Made by a program: the position numbers and the translations under genes
Notes under the pieces: generated by a model
Seen by the model: only the letters and a program-made list of their open reading frames with translations
What the model was told of the DNA's origin: nothing
Database searches by the model: none
Part shown: piece by piece, positions 9,433-16,852 of the stretch
Position numbering within the stretch: position 1 is the first letter of the stretch
Layout: every line of letters starts with the position of its first letter
From: Clostridium neonatale
GTDB lineage: Bacteria; Bacillota; Clostridia; Clostridiales; Clostridiaceae
Reading direction: 5' to 3'
Assembly: GCF_001458595.1 (NCBI RefSeq)
Contig: NZ_LN890328.1
Location: 316,486-356,096, forward strand
DNA: 39,611 nucleotides

Positions 9433-10938
9433 ATGGTATCTAAAAATGTAAAGAGATTAATTGGTATATTTTCAGTATTTTCTATAATAGGAACTGGTTT
9501 ATTAAGCGCCACTGTAGCTAATGCTGCAACACAATATGCTACGCCTTATTATGAAAATGTGCAGAATAAAGTGAATAGTAATTCTGATTCTGTAAATGAA
9601 AAGACTAATGGTAAACCGCCTGAAATGCCACAGGGAGGACAAAATGGACAAATGCCTAATGGTGTGTTCAATGTTGATAAAGGAAGTTCAGTAGAGTCTA
9701 CAGCAGTAATGTCTATTGATGGAACATCTGAAACTAAAAGCAAGGAAGAAGTTACAGCTACGAAGGCAAATGAATCAGCTATAAAAGTGACTAATGGAGG
9801 TTCTTTAACAATTTCAGATTCCAAATTGAACAAGACATCTGGTGAGATGACAGTTGAAGAAGCTAGTGATTTCTTTGGTGCAAATGCAGGCTTTTTAGCT
9901 AATGAAGGTTCAAATGCAACACTTGATAATGTAAATATAAATACGACAGTAGCTGGTGGAAATGCTGTATTTTCAACTGGAGAAGGAACAAAAGTTACTG
10001 TTAAAGATTCTGTAATAAATACAACAGGAGACCATTCGAGAGGACTAGATGCTACTTATCAAGGTGAAATTAATGCTGATAATGTTAAGATAAGCACAGC
10101 TGGGGCACATAGCGCAGCAGTTGCTACTGACAGAGGAGAGGGAACTGTTAGTGTGAATAATAGCACTCTTAATACATCTGGAGAAGGTTCACCATGTGTT
10201 TATTCAACAGGAGATATAAATGTTTCTGATAGTAAAGGTAAGGCCACAGGATCTTCTATTGCTGTTATAGAAGGCAAAAATTCAATTGAATTAAATAATT
10301 GTGATTTAACTGGATATGCAATTGGAAGAGGTACAGGTGGTGTTGATGATGCTGGAGTAATGGTTTATCAGAGTATGTCAGGAGATGCTGATAATGGTGT
10401 GGGAACTTTTTCAGCTTCAGATTCAAAACTTACTATTGATCCTGCTTCAGGTAAATATAGCACAGCTCCAATGTTCTTTGTAACAAATACAGAAGGTGTA
10501 ATTAACCTAACAAATACTGAACTTTCATTTGGAAGCGGAAAACTTCTAAATGTAGCTGGAAATAATGGTGAATGGGGAACAAAAGGAGCCAATGGAGCAG
10601 ATTTGACATTTAATGCGGATAATCAAAACTTAGAAGGCTTAATAACAGTAGATAAGATAAGTACTTTAAAACTTAATTTAAAATCTAGTACATTAAAATC
10701 TACAGTAAATAGCGCAAATTCTGGAAAAGAAGTAGACATATCATTAGATAAGAATAGTACATGGAATGTAACAGGAACATCATATGTTACAGTTTTAACT
10801 GATGAAGATACTTCTCTTGATAATATAAAAGATAATGGAAATACAATATACTATGATAGCAGCAATAGCAGCAATTCATGGCTTGAAGGCAAAACTATAA
10901 CATTAAATGATGGAGGAGTATTAACTCCAGCAGAATAA
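9433..10938 (+). CDS. Secreted beta-helix surface protein
   Basis: 501 residues with a clear Sec signal peptide (KNVKRLIGIFSVFSIIG, cleavage likely after ATVANA). The mature part starts with a Gln/Asn/Gly/Pro-rich segment (PPEMPQGGQNGQMPNG) and then about 20 irregular repeats rich in Thr, Ser, Asn and Asp (LTISDSKLN, ATLDNVNINT, VTVKDSVINT, ITLNDGG), the pattern of a right-handed parallel beta-helix of the pectate-lyase-like superfold. No catalytic signature, cell-wall-binding repeats or LPXTG anchor were seen, so adhesin, matrix protein or carbohydrate binder are all possible. AGGAGG at 9420-9425 sets the start. The TTAAG repeats upstream suggest control by an OmpR-type regulator, perhaps of phosphate. 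Confidence 0.75.
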   Translation: MVSKNVKRLIGIFSVFSIIGTGLLSATVANAATQYATPYYENVQNKVNSNSDSVNEKTNGKPPEMPQGGQNGQMPNGVFNVDKGSSVESTAVMSIDGTSETKSKEEVTATKANESAIKVTNGGSLTISDSKLNKTSGEMTVEEASDFFGANAGFLANEGSNATLDNVNINTTVAGGNAVFSTGEGTKVTVKDSVINTTGDHSRGLDATYQGEINADNVKISTAGAHSAAVATDRGEGTVSVNNSTLNTSGEGSPCVYSTGDINVSDSKGKATGSSIAVIEGKNSIELNNCDLTGYAIGRGTGGVDDAGVMVYQSMSGDADNGVGTFSASDSKLTIDPASGKYSTAPMFFVTNTEGVINLTNTELSFGSGKLLNVAGNNGEWGTKGANGADLTFNADNQNLEGLITVDKISTLKLNLKSSTLKSTVNSANSGKEVDISLDKNSTWNVTGTSYVTVLTDEDTSLDNIKDNGNTIYYDSSNSSNSWLEGKTITLNDGGVLTPAE

Positions 10939-10964
10939 ATAATAAAAAGCATAATGTGATAAAT

Positions 10965-11024
10965 AAAATGGAACTTATAGGATAGGTACTAATAAAAGAA
11001 AATCTATCTTATAGGTTCCATTTT
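10965..11024 (+). terminator. Terminator of the secreted protein gene
   Basis: AAAATGGAAC-TATA-GATAG (from 10965) pairs with CTATCTTATAGGTTCCATTTT (ending 11024) with two wobble positions. It is a long stem ending in TTTT. The fragment of an adenylosuccinate synthetase gene begins immediately after it. Confidence 0.75.
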
Positions 11025-11030
11025 AAAATT

Positions 11031-11633
11031 CGTGATGCTTTTTGTTATTTTAAAAGTTTTTCTAAGATAGCAAATGATTTTGATACCTTAATATTTGAAG
11101 GTGCGCAGGGATTAATGTTGCATCAAAATTATAAATATTTCCCTCATGTAACACCTTCAAATACTGGCATTGAAAATGTTATTGAGCTACTATATGATGA
11201 ATTTAATGATGAAGAAACAAGGCAGGCTGTTGATATTGAGGCTATATATATTACAAGAAGCTATTTAACAAGACATGGAGCAGGTCCAATGCCAGATGAA
11301 TTAAAAGATAAACCATATGAAAAAATAGAAGACTTAACAAATATACCTAATAGATATCAAGGAACTTTAAGATTTGGATTATTAAATTTAGACTTATTAA
11401 AAGAAAACATTGAGGCAGACTTTAATAAATCATTAAATAGTAAATTTAAAATAAGAAAATCTTTAGCTATAACTTGCCTTGATCAAATAGATGATAAAGC
11501 TCTATATATTAAAGATAAAAGAAAAGTAAGTTCTGAAGTTAATGTATTTATTGAAGAAATAGCTAGAATAATAGATGCAGATAAATATTATTTAAGCTAT
11601 GGAGATAACAAAGAGGACATAGAAGTTAGATAA
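11031..11633 (+). pseudogene. 3' part of an adenylosuccinate synthetase-like gene
   Basis: The frame is open from 11031 without a start or ribosome binding site and reads DFDTLIFEGAQGLMLHQNYK, then FPHVTPSNTGIENV. This matches the EGAQG and PFVTSSNT region of adenylosuccinate synthetase (IMP + Asp + GTP), and AIYITRSYLTRHGAGPMPDE corresponds to the TTRVGEGPFPTE motif. About 200 residues of the usual 430 remain; the N-terminal GTP/IMP site is gone. It belongs to a divergent branch rather than housekeeping PurA. An ATG at 11115 could still give a 172-residue product, but no site supports it. The break lies at the terminator of the preceding gene. Confidence 0.72.
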
Positions 11634-11641
11634 ATTAAGAG

Positions 11642-11680
11642 CACCTTAAGATATTTGAGATTTAAAGGTGAACTTTTAAA
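11642..11680 (+). terminator. Weak hairpin after the synthetase fragment
   Basis: CACCTT (11642-11647) pairs with AAGGTG (11665-11670), followed by AACTTTT. Six base pairs only. Confidence 0.35.
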
Positions 11681-11705
11681 AATATTATTTCAAATATTTA
11701 AACGA

Positions 11706-11735
11706 GGTAAATTAGGAATATACATTTAATTTACC
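11706..11735 (-). terminator. Possible terminator of the ACT-domain gene
   Basis: GGTAAATTA (11706-11714) and TAATTTACC (11727-11735) form a 9-bp stem 20 bases beyond the stop of the minus-strand ACT gene, with TCGTTTAAATATTT following on that strand. The same stem sequence occurs in the terminator at 6881-6934. Confidence 0.45.
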
Positions 11736-11754
11736 GCGCTCAAATGATAATTAT

Positions 11755-12144
11755 TTAAATTAGGATTTCATAGCTTTCATTAGAAAGTACTTCTATAGCA
11801 TGAGGAATATCAGTATTTTTAACAAGTATATAATCCGTATCATATGTAGAAATTGCAAATATACTTATTTTCGATTTTGCTAGAATAGTACTTATTTTTG
11901 ATAGTATGCCAATTAATGAAAAATCCAGAGGACCTTCAATTTTGAGGGCTTTAAAATCATCTTTATGTTTTATATCTTTTGGAACAGATTCTTGAGAGCA
12001 TACAATTGATAATTCGTCTTCTGTTTTTGTTATAGAATAAAAATCACTAGTATTTATCCAATCAGGAATTACCTCATTTTTATTTAATCTACAGACAGCA
12101 AAAGTTTCTTTTAATAATTTAAGTGTTAGTGTTTTTTCTGACAT
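11755..12144 (-). CDS. ACT-domain amino acid-binding protein
   Basis: 129 residues. The N-terminal half (TLTLKLLKETFAVCRLNKNE, VIPDW, DELSIVCSQESVP) and the C-terminal half (GPLDFSLIGILSKISTILAK, ISIFAISTYDTDYILVK) make a tandem ACT fold like that of the CASTOR/ACT_3-ACT_7 group of small amino-acid sensors. It has no attached enzyme or DNA-binding domain, so it probably binds an amino acid and acts on a partner. The start at 12144 is chosen because AAAGGA lies 11 bases upstream; the longer frame to 12183 would overlap its own promoter (TATAAT at 12186-12191, TTTCAA at 12209-12214). It is divergent from the 12321 gene across a repeat-rich regulatory region. A decayed paralogue lies at 8346-8495. 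Confidence 0.75.
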   Translation of the reverse strand: MSEKTLTLKLLKETFAVCRLNKNEVIPDWINTSDFYSITKTEDELSIVCSQESVPKDIKHKDDFKALKIEGPLDFSLIGILSKISTILAKSKISIFAISTYDTDYILVKNTDIPHAIEVLSNESYEILI

Positions 12145-12185
12145 ATTTAAATTCATCCTTTCATTTACCAATAATATTACCAATC

Positions 12186-12214
12186 ATTATAAGCTTATAT
12201 TTAATATTTTGAAA
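12186..12214 (-). promoter_or_regulatory. Promoter of the ACT-domain gene
   Basis: On the minus strand TTTCAA (12209-12214) and TATAAT (12186-12191) are 17 bases apart, which places the start of transcription about 35 bases before the ATG at 12144. Confidence 0.5.
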
Positions 12215-12220
12215 GAAAAA

Positions 12221-12301
12221 TTAAGGAACTTAAGAGTATGTTAAGAAAATCTTAATCTATTTGACAAACACCTGACATAAACATTATTTAATATATATAG
12301 T
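12221..12301 (+). promoter_or_regulatory. Array of phased repeats before the 12321 gene
   Basis: Hexamers TTAAGG (12221), TTAAGA (12230), TTAAGA (12241), TTAATC (12252), TTGACA (12261) and CTGACA (12272) follow each other at 9, 11, 11, 9 and 11 bases, then TATAGT (12296-12301) as a possible -10 box. On the other strand the TTAAGA pair reads TTAACA-N5-TTAAG, like the repeats at the phosphate transporter promoter. The array lies between divergent genes and could serve both. Confidence 0.6.
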
Positions 12302-12320
12302 ATAGAAAGGGTGTTGATGT

Positions 12321-12590
12321 ATGATAAATGAAAATAATCAAATGGAAATAAGAAAAGATATTACAATAGAAGATAAAGAAATATTAAGTAAAGCAGTTGA
12401 TGGAATAAATGGATGGGATTTTAATCCTATTGCAGTAATTACAAATGGATATGATGAGTATTATTTCATATGCAAAGTTAAGACGATAATTGAAAATCTG
12501 CAAATGAAAATTGCAAAAATATCTATAAAAATAAATGAAAGAATCCCTAGATTACTTGGAATAGAGGAAATACCTGAGAGTATTGGTTGA
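12321..12590 (+). CDS. Small protein of unknown function
   Basis: 89 residues after AAAGGGTGTTG. The sequence has a charged N-terminus (MEIRKDITIEDKEILSKAVD), a tryptophan-containing middle (GINGWDFNPIAVITNGYDEY) and a Lys/Ile-rich end. There is no signal peptide or membrane helix, and I recognise no family. The long repeat array upstream shows that it is regulated, perhaps by the same factor as the phosphate transporter. Confidence 0.6.
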   Translation: MINENNQMEIRKDITIEDKEILSKAVDGINGWDFNPIAVITNGYDEYYFICKVKTIIENLQMKIAKISIKINERIPRLLGIEEIPESIG

Positions 12591-12955
12591 AAGGTTGATA
12601 CTTTGAATAAAAAAGAAGAGAATTAGAGAAGATTATATGGATAAAAATAAAGTTACAATAGAAAAAACGATAAAGTTGCTAAATATATCAAAATTTTATA
12701 TATTTTTAAGATAAAATTTTGATATATGGCTATAATATAATTATGGATATAATTAATATAAATTGTGATTAATTAAATTAATTTCAAAAGTAATATATAT
12801 AAGTTCCAATAATTGATTTACATATAAATTTAAGAAATCTTGAAAAGATTTCAACCATCATTGTAAATTGTTAATTAGAACATATATAATAAGCTAATTT
12901 TTACTTGTTATTTTTTAATAAAATGACTTAACATTCTTAATTTTTTTAAAATCGA
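12591..12955. other. Gene-free stretch with a long hairpin
   Basis: No convincing gene. A perfect 17-bp inverted repeat (12683-12699 with 12711-12727) is not followed by a T run but could end the 12321 transcript or fold in its tail. A 25-codon frame at 12637 lacks a ribosome binding site. Confidence 0.4.
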
Positions 12956-12975
12956 AAAAATTAAGAATGTTAAGT
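12926..12975. terminator. Bidirectional terminator-like inverted repeat
   Basis: A perfect 21-bp inverted repeat (12926-12946 with 12955-12975) with T and A runs within the arms, so it can act on both strands. Its right arm also contains the TTAAGA and TTAAGT hexamers of the next promoter. Confidence 0.6.
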
Positions 12976-13029
12976 AAAGGTTTACTAATTTGACAAAATG
13001 CTGACACAAAAATGGATTATTATTAGGAT
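12961..13029 (+). promoter_or_regulatory. Phased-repeat promoter of the 13057 gene
   Basis: TTAAGA (12961), TTAAGT (12970), TTTACT (12981), TTGACA (12990) and CTGACA (13001) lie at steps of 9, 11, 9 and 11 bases. The last four share their spacing with 12241, 12252, 12261 and 12272 in the array before the 12321 gene. With CTGACA as -35, TAGGAT (13024-13029) is a possible -10 after 17 bases. Confidence 0.55.
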
Positions 13030-13056
13030 ATGAGGAATTGAAAGAGAGGTGAGAAG

Positions 13057-13227
13057 ATGGGAAATATAATTAAGATTAATATGTATGCAGAATGTAAAGG
13101 TAAACAAATTAATAATTTAAAGCTTGAACAGTTAGAAAAATATATTTTGAAGTACAATACATGGCTAAAAGATACCAATAGAGAGGATAAAATAGAAAAT
13201 TATGAAATGTTTTTACATGTTAATTAA
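13057..13227 (+). CDS. 56-residue protein, paralogue of the one at 6706
   Basis: The site AGAGAGGTGAG precedes the ATG. The product starts MGNIIKINMYAECKGKQINN, has YNTWLKDTNREDKIENYEMF near the end, and has the same length as the 6706 protein, with about half the residues identical. The conserved core is Y-N-x-W-L-K-x-T-N-R-E-D-K. Soluble, basic, no known family. Unlike its paralogue it lies behind a phased repeat promoter, so the two copies may be expressed under different conditions. It has its own terminator. Confidence 0.75.
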   Translation: MGNIIKINMYAECKGKQINNLKLEQLEKYILKYNTWLKDTNREDKIENYEMFLHVN

Positions 13228-13235
13228 TTATTTTT

Positions 13236-13276
13236 AAAGGCAGGAGAAATATTTGAATTTCATCCTGCCTTTTTAT
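13236..13276 (+). terminator. Terminator of the 13057 small gene
   Basis: AAAGGCAGGA (13236-13245) with TCCTGCCTTT (13263-13272), extended inwards by GAAAT/ATTTC across a one-base bulge, and followed by TTTATTATTT. Confidence 0.85.
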
Positions 13277-13345
13277 TATTTAGGAGATATATTTATATAA
13301 GAGCAGAGAACAGAGCTATTATTTGAGTTATAAATTATTTTTAGA

Positions 13346-14524
13346 TTATTTGCTAAAAGTGTTATTATTAATAGTACAATCATCAAATTTAACACTTTCT
13401 TTATTGTCTACTAAAGAATCACATGTGTTCTTAGTTATTTCTGAGTTTCTTACTATTATTTTACTGTCACATTTACCAAAGTAGTCTGTTGTTTTAAATA
13501 AGCATATATTTTCATCATTGAATTCTGAATTTGATGATTTTGAATTATTCTTAATTACACATGAATCAAACAATATATCTGATTTGTTTGAGGTTTCTAT
13601 AAAACTCCACATGAAATTATTATTATTTGCAAATTCACATTTCTCAAATGTAATGCCTTTTCCACCATCTATCATTACTATATTACTATAGGCTTCATGA
13701 TCAATGATTTTATTTTCTACAAATTTAATATCTGAAGAATCATAAATCTGTATTGCACGCAAAGAACAATGATCTATTAAACAATTTGATGCTTCAAGTT
13801 TACTTACATTGTGTAAGTCCAATCCAATACTTCCGCAGCCATATAGATGTGAATTTGCAATTGAAATATTATTACTATTAGTAAACTTCAATACTCCTGC
13901 ATTACATTTATATTTTGCTGGTGTGTGGCCTGCAACAATATTTTTTATAGTAATATTTTGGGCGTTAGAAAAATTCATTATATTAGCAAAACGTGGAGCT
14001 ACTTTAATTTCTACTTTACCTGCCTCTGCACCTTCAATAGTAAGATCATGAATTCCTATTATATTCAATTCATCACCATCATTTACTGGTATATACTTTA
14101 CACAAGAATCTGAATTATTAATTTGTTTTACATCTGATAAATTATATACTCCTGGTTTTAATATGATTTTTTTATTGGAGCCTATAGAATTAACAAATTC
14201 CTGAGCATTTCCAACAGTAACCTCAGTAATTTTTGATTCAGTTGATTTATTAGAATTATTTAATGTATTTGTAATCCAGGCACCATCAGATCCTAGCTTA
14301 TATCCACCAATTATTGTATCATGAGCCATATATCCATTAGAGTAAAAATAATACCATTTTCCATCGATTTCTTTCCAGCCTCTAGAATATGAATTATTTA
14401 CTGTATACCACCAGCCTGTAGTATCTTTTTTCCATGCAGCATTGGTTTTCATTGGAGTTAATGAAAATAAGCAGGCTGTTACTAATGAAAATGTCACGGC
14501 TTTTCTTATATTTAATTTTATCAT
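13346..14524 (-). CDS. Secreted cell-wall-bound beta-helix protein
   Basis: 392 residues. There is a signal peptide (IRKAVTFSLVTACLFSLTP, cleavage probably after TNA), then cell-wall-binding repeats of the choline-binding type at about residues 30-85 (GWWYTVNNSYSRGWKEIDG, KWYYFYSNGYMAHDTIIGGY), then from about residue 105 a right-handed beta-helix with repeats such as HDLTIEGAEAGKVEI, NITIKNI, NISIANSHLYGCG, DILFDSCVIKNN. The beginning of the helix (ILKPGVYNLSDVKQI) is usual for pectate-lyase-like or periplasmic copper-binding/NosD-like helices. It would sit on the outer cell wall. No active-site residues could be assigned. GGGAG 14 bases upstream fixes the start. TTAAG repeats lie 77 bases before the gene, on the side of its promoter. 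Confidence 0.8.
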   Translation of the reverse strand: MIKLNIRKAVTFSLVTACLFSLTPMKTNAAWKKDTTGWWYTVNNSYSRGWKEIDGKWYYFYSNGYMAHDTIIGGYKLGSDGAWITNTLNNSNKSTESKITEVTVGNAQEFVNSIGSNKKIILKPGVYNLSDVKQINNSDSCVKYIPVNDGDELNIIGIHDLTIEGAEAGKVEIKVAPRFANIMNFSNAQNITIKNIVAGHTPAKYKCNAGVLKFTNSNNISIANSHLYGCGSIGLDLHNVSKLEASNCLIDHCSLRAIQIYDSSDIKFVENKIIDHEAYSNIVMIDGGKGITFEKCEFANNNNFMWSFIETSNKSDILFDSCVIKNNSKSSNSEFNDENICLFKTTDYFGKCDSKIIVRNSEITKNTCDSLVDNKESVKFDDCTINNNTFSK

Positions 14525-14600
14525 TTTGATTATGCTCCCTTCTTGTATTTATTTACTATTTTACCATAATAATAAATAGTGGGATGAATTATTAAAATTT

Positions 14601-14617
14601 TTAAGAGGAATTTAAGT
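14601..14617. promoter_or_regulatory. TTAAG repeat pair between divergent units
   Basis: TTAAGA (14601) and TTAAGT (14612) are 11 bases apart, 77 bases from the start of the minus-strand secreted protein and 60 bases before the second repeat pair at 14678. It may serve either. Confidence 0.45.
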
Positions 14618-14677
14618 TTAACTGATAAAGATTTTTTTACTGATATATTTAATTTGTTGTAAAAAATACTATATCCG

Positions 14678-14709
14678 TTAAGCTAACGTTAAGATAAGAT
14701 AAATATAAT
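14678..14709 (+). promoter_or_regulatory. TTAAG direct-repeat promoter of a candidate ncRNA
   Basis: TTAAGC (14678) and TTAAGA (14689), 11 bases apart, are followed by TATAAT (14704-14709). Twenty-two bases are identical to the element at 9352 before the secreted protein gene. Confidence 0.6.
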
Positions 14710-14715
14710 AATTAT

Positions 14716-14866
14716 TACAAGGATGTGCTGAAAGTATTTTTCATTTCATTACTTAAATATATTTATCACAGTAATATGTAGATATGAACTCCCCTATGTC
14801 TATCTACAACAATAATATATTTACCCTAGAAGGCAGTATATAAATTTTTATATACTGCCATTTTAA
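14716..14866 (+). ncRNA. Candidate regulated small RNA of about 150 bases
   Basis: A promoter with TATAAT at 14704-14709 opens a stretch without a usable gene; the only frame of note (19 codons at 14785) lacks a ribosome binding site. The stretch holds a hairpin, GTAGATA (14778-14784) with TATCTAC (14801-14807), whose loop exposes ACTCCCC, a possible pairing site for Shine-Dalgarno sequences, and ends at a strong stem, GGCAGTATA (14832-14840) with TATACTGCC (14851-14859), followed by ATTTTAATCTT. A promoter, a C-rich loop and a terminator within 160 bases look like a trans-acting small RNA. The 5' end is inferred. Confidence 0.45.
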
Positions 14867-14973
14867 TCTTCATAATAAGCTTATTTATAACATATAATTT
14901 ATTGTAATGATAATTATCTTTAATTAAACTTTGATGCCTAAATAATAATATTAAATTTTTCTTGAAAATATCA

Positions 14974-15002
14974 TTGACATAAAATTACAGATGTGTTTTA
15001 AT
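14974..15002 (+). promoter_or_regulatory. Promoter of the dhaKLM-glpF operon
   Basis: TTGACA (14974-14979) and TTTAAT (14997-15002) are 17 bases apart. Transcription would start near 15009, before the possible cre site and the leader hairpin. Confidence 0.65.
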
Positions 15003-15010
15003 AAAAGGGA

Positions 15011-15024
15011 AGAAAACGTTTATA
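15011..15024 (+). promoter_or_regulatory. Possible CcpA (cre) site
   Basis: AGAAAACGTTTATA agrees with the cre consensus TGNAANCGNTNNCA except at two positions. It lies at the predicted transcription start of the dha operon, a usual place for repression by CcpA when better sugars are present. Confidence 0.45.
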
Positions 15025-15046
15025 TGAATAAAAATATAATTATATG

Positions 15047-15160
15047 CAGGCTATGAGAATTAGAGAATAAGCCGCATAAAACTACATTCATTATTAAAGT
15101 AATAAATAAGTTCTACAATATTACTTTATTTTGAAAGTGTTTTATGCGGCTATAATTATT
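15047..15160 (+). promoter_or_regulatory. GlpP-type leader attenuator before dhaK
   Basis: AGCCGCATAAAAC (15070-15082) pairs perfectly with GTTTTATGCGGCT (15139-15151), with a further hairpin inside, followed by ATAATTATTTATT. Just upstream GGCTATGAGAATTAGAGAAT precedes AAGCC, so a small alternative hairpin (GGCT with AGCC) could open the large one. The same order occurs before glpK and, shorter, before the glpA-like gene. GlpP, encoded in this locus, is the likely antiterminator. Confidence 0.6.
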
Positions 15161-15189
15161 TATTAAGAAAAAAGAGTGGAGGAAAAAAT

Positions 15190-16185
15190 ATGAAAAAACT
15201 AATTAATGATCCTAACAATGTTCTTAATGATATGATTGATGGTATTGTAGCAGCTTATCCAGAGTATGTAAAGAAATTAGAAGGTTTTAACGTTATTGTT
15301 AGAAATGAAAAAAAGAAAAATAAGGTAGCATTAGTTAGTGGAGGTGGCAGCGGACATGAACCAGCACATGCTGGATATGTAGGATATGGAATGTTAGACG
15401 GAGCAGTTTGTGGCGAAGTATTCACATCACCAACTCCAGATCAAGTATATGAAGCAATCAAAGCCACTGATGATGGAGAAGGAGTATTACTTGTAATAAA
15501 AAATTATACTGGAGATGTCATGAACTTTGAAATGGCAAAGGAAATGGCAGAAATGGATGGAATCAAAGTTGAAGAAGTTATTGTAAACGATGATGTAGCT
15601 GTAGAAAATAGTATTTACACAGCAGGAAGAAGGGGAATAGCAGGTACTGTATTTGTTCATAAAATAGCTGGAGCTAAAGCTGAAATGTCAGGAAGTTTAG
15701 AAGAAGTAAAAGCAGTTGCAGAAAAGGTAATAAGTAATGTTAGAACTATGGGAATGTCATTATCTTCATGCATAATACCAGCAGTGGGTAAGGCAAATTT
15801 TGAGATAGGTCATGATGAAGTAGAAATTGGAATGGGCATTCATGGTGAGCCAGGAACTCATAGAGAAAAAATATCTTCAGCAGATAGTGTAGCTGAGCAG
15901 CTGATGAGTAAGATTTTTAGTGATATAGAATTAAAGGGTGGAGATGAGGTTAGCGTTATGATTAACGGTTTAGGCTCTACTACTAATATGGAATTGTTCA
16001 TAGTTAATAAAAAAGTAAATGAAATATTAAAGGATAAGGGAATAGAAGTATACAAAACTTTTGTAGGAGAATTCATGACATCATTAGAAATGGCAGGTTG
16101 TTCAATTTCAATTCTAAAGCTTGATGATGAATTAAAGGAGTTATTAGAAGATTCTGCAGATACACCAGCATTTAAGAGTTTATAG
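15190..16185 (+). CDS. dhaK: Dihydroxyacetone kinase, substrate-binding subunit DhaK
   Basis: Binds dihydroxyacetone covalently and accepts the phosphate from ADP-bound DhaL of the PTS-type kinase. 331 residues, the family length. His218 in GMGIHGEPGTHREK forms the hemiaminal with the substrate, at the same position as in E. coli DhaK. The N-terminus (LVSGGGSGHEPAHAGYVGYG) is the conserved substrate pocket with its Gly-rich loop and His. The site GGAGG at 15178-15182 is followed by dhaL after 28 bases. Regulated through the promoter, possible cre site and leader hairpin upstream. Confidence 0.95.
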   Translation: MKKLINDPNNVLNDMIDGIVAAYPEYVKKLEGFNVIVRNEKKKNKVALVSGGGSGHEPAHAGYVGYGMLDGAVCGEVFTSPTPDQVYEAIKATDDGEGVLLVIKNYTGDVMNFEMAKEMAEMDGIKVEEVIVNDDVAVENSIYTAGRRGIAGTVFVHKIAGAKAEMSGSLEEVKAVAEKVISNVRTMGMSLSSCIIPAVGKANFEIGHDEVEIGMGIHGEPGTHREKISSADSVAEQLMSKIFSDIELKGGDEVSVMINGLGSTTNMELFIVNKKVNEILKDKGIEVYKTFVGEFMTSLEMAGCSISILKLDDELKELLEDSADTPAFKSL

Positions 16186-16213
16186 TATTATTCTATTTTG
16201 GAGGCAATAAATC

Positions 16214-16849
16214 ATGGTAGATGCAAAAAAACTTAAAGAAATATTTTTAGATATTGGAGAGGTTATAGAACAAAATAAATTATATTTAAGTGAGCTTGAT
16301 GGAGCAATTGGTGATGGAGATCATGGACTTAATATGTCTAAAGGGTTCAAGGCTCTTAATGATAAGATGAGTCAAATTGATACTGATGATATATCAACAA
16401 TTTTAAAAACATGTGGAATGACATTAGTTAGTACTGTTGGGGGTTCTTCTGGGCCGCTGTATGGTACTGCCTTTATGAAGGGAGCATTAGTAACGGTAAA
16501 TAAAACAAGCCTAGATGTTAATGATTATATGAACATATTGCAGCAGGCATTAGATGGAATAAAAGCAAGGGGGAAATCTAAGGAAGGTGAAAAAACTTTA
16601 ATAGATGCATTGTTACCTGCGATTACAGCAGGAAGTAAAGCTTTATCACATAATAAGACTGATAAAGAGATACTAAATGCAATAAGTGAAGCAGCAAAAG
16701 ATGGAATGGAAAAAACAATTGATATTATAGCAACAAAAGGAAGGGCAAGTTATTTAGGTGAAAGAAGTAAAGGTCATCAAGATCCCGGTGCTACATCAAT
16801 GTATTTGATTCTAGACACAATAACAAAAAAGGTATTAGGAGAAAATTAA
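16214..16849 (+). CDS. dhaL: Dihydroxyacetone kinase, ADP-binding subunit DhaL
   Basis: 211 residues. DGAIGDGDHGLNMSKGF carries the three aspartates (29, 34, 36) that hold Mg and the bound ADP. The TVGGSSGPLYGTAF loop covers the nucleotide, and RSKGHQDPGATS is the conserved C-terminal motif. In the PTS-dependent kinase ADP stays bound as a cofactor and is rephosphorylated by DhaM. GGAGG at 16200-16204 sets the start. The gene ends three bases before dhaM, so translation is probably coupled. Confidence 0.95.
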   Translation: MVDAKKLKEIFLDIGEVIEQNKLYLSELDGAIGDGDHGLNMSKGFKALNDKMSQIDTDDISTILKTCGMTLVSTVGGSSGPLYGTAFMKGALVTVNKTSLDVNDYMNILQQALDGIKARGKSKEGEKTLIDALLPAITAGSKALSHNKTDKEILNAISEAAKDGMEKTIDIIATKGRASYLGERSKGHQDPGATSMYLILDTITKKVLGEN

Positions 16850-16852
16850 AAT

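Noticed and set aside
12637..12714. 25-codon frame after the 12321 gene
   Set aside because: No ribosome binding site, and it runs into an inverted repeat.
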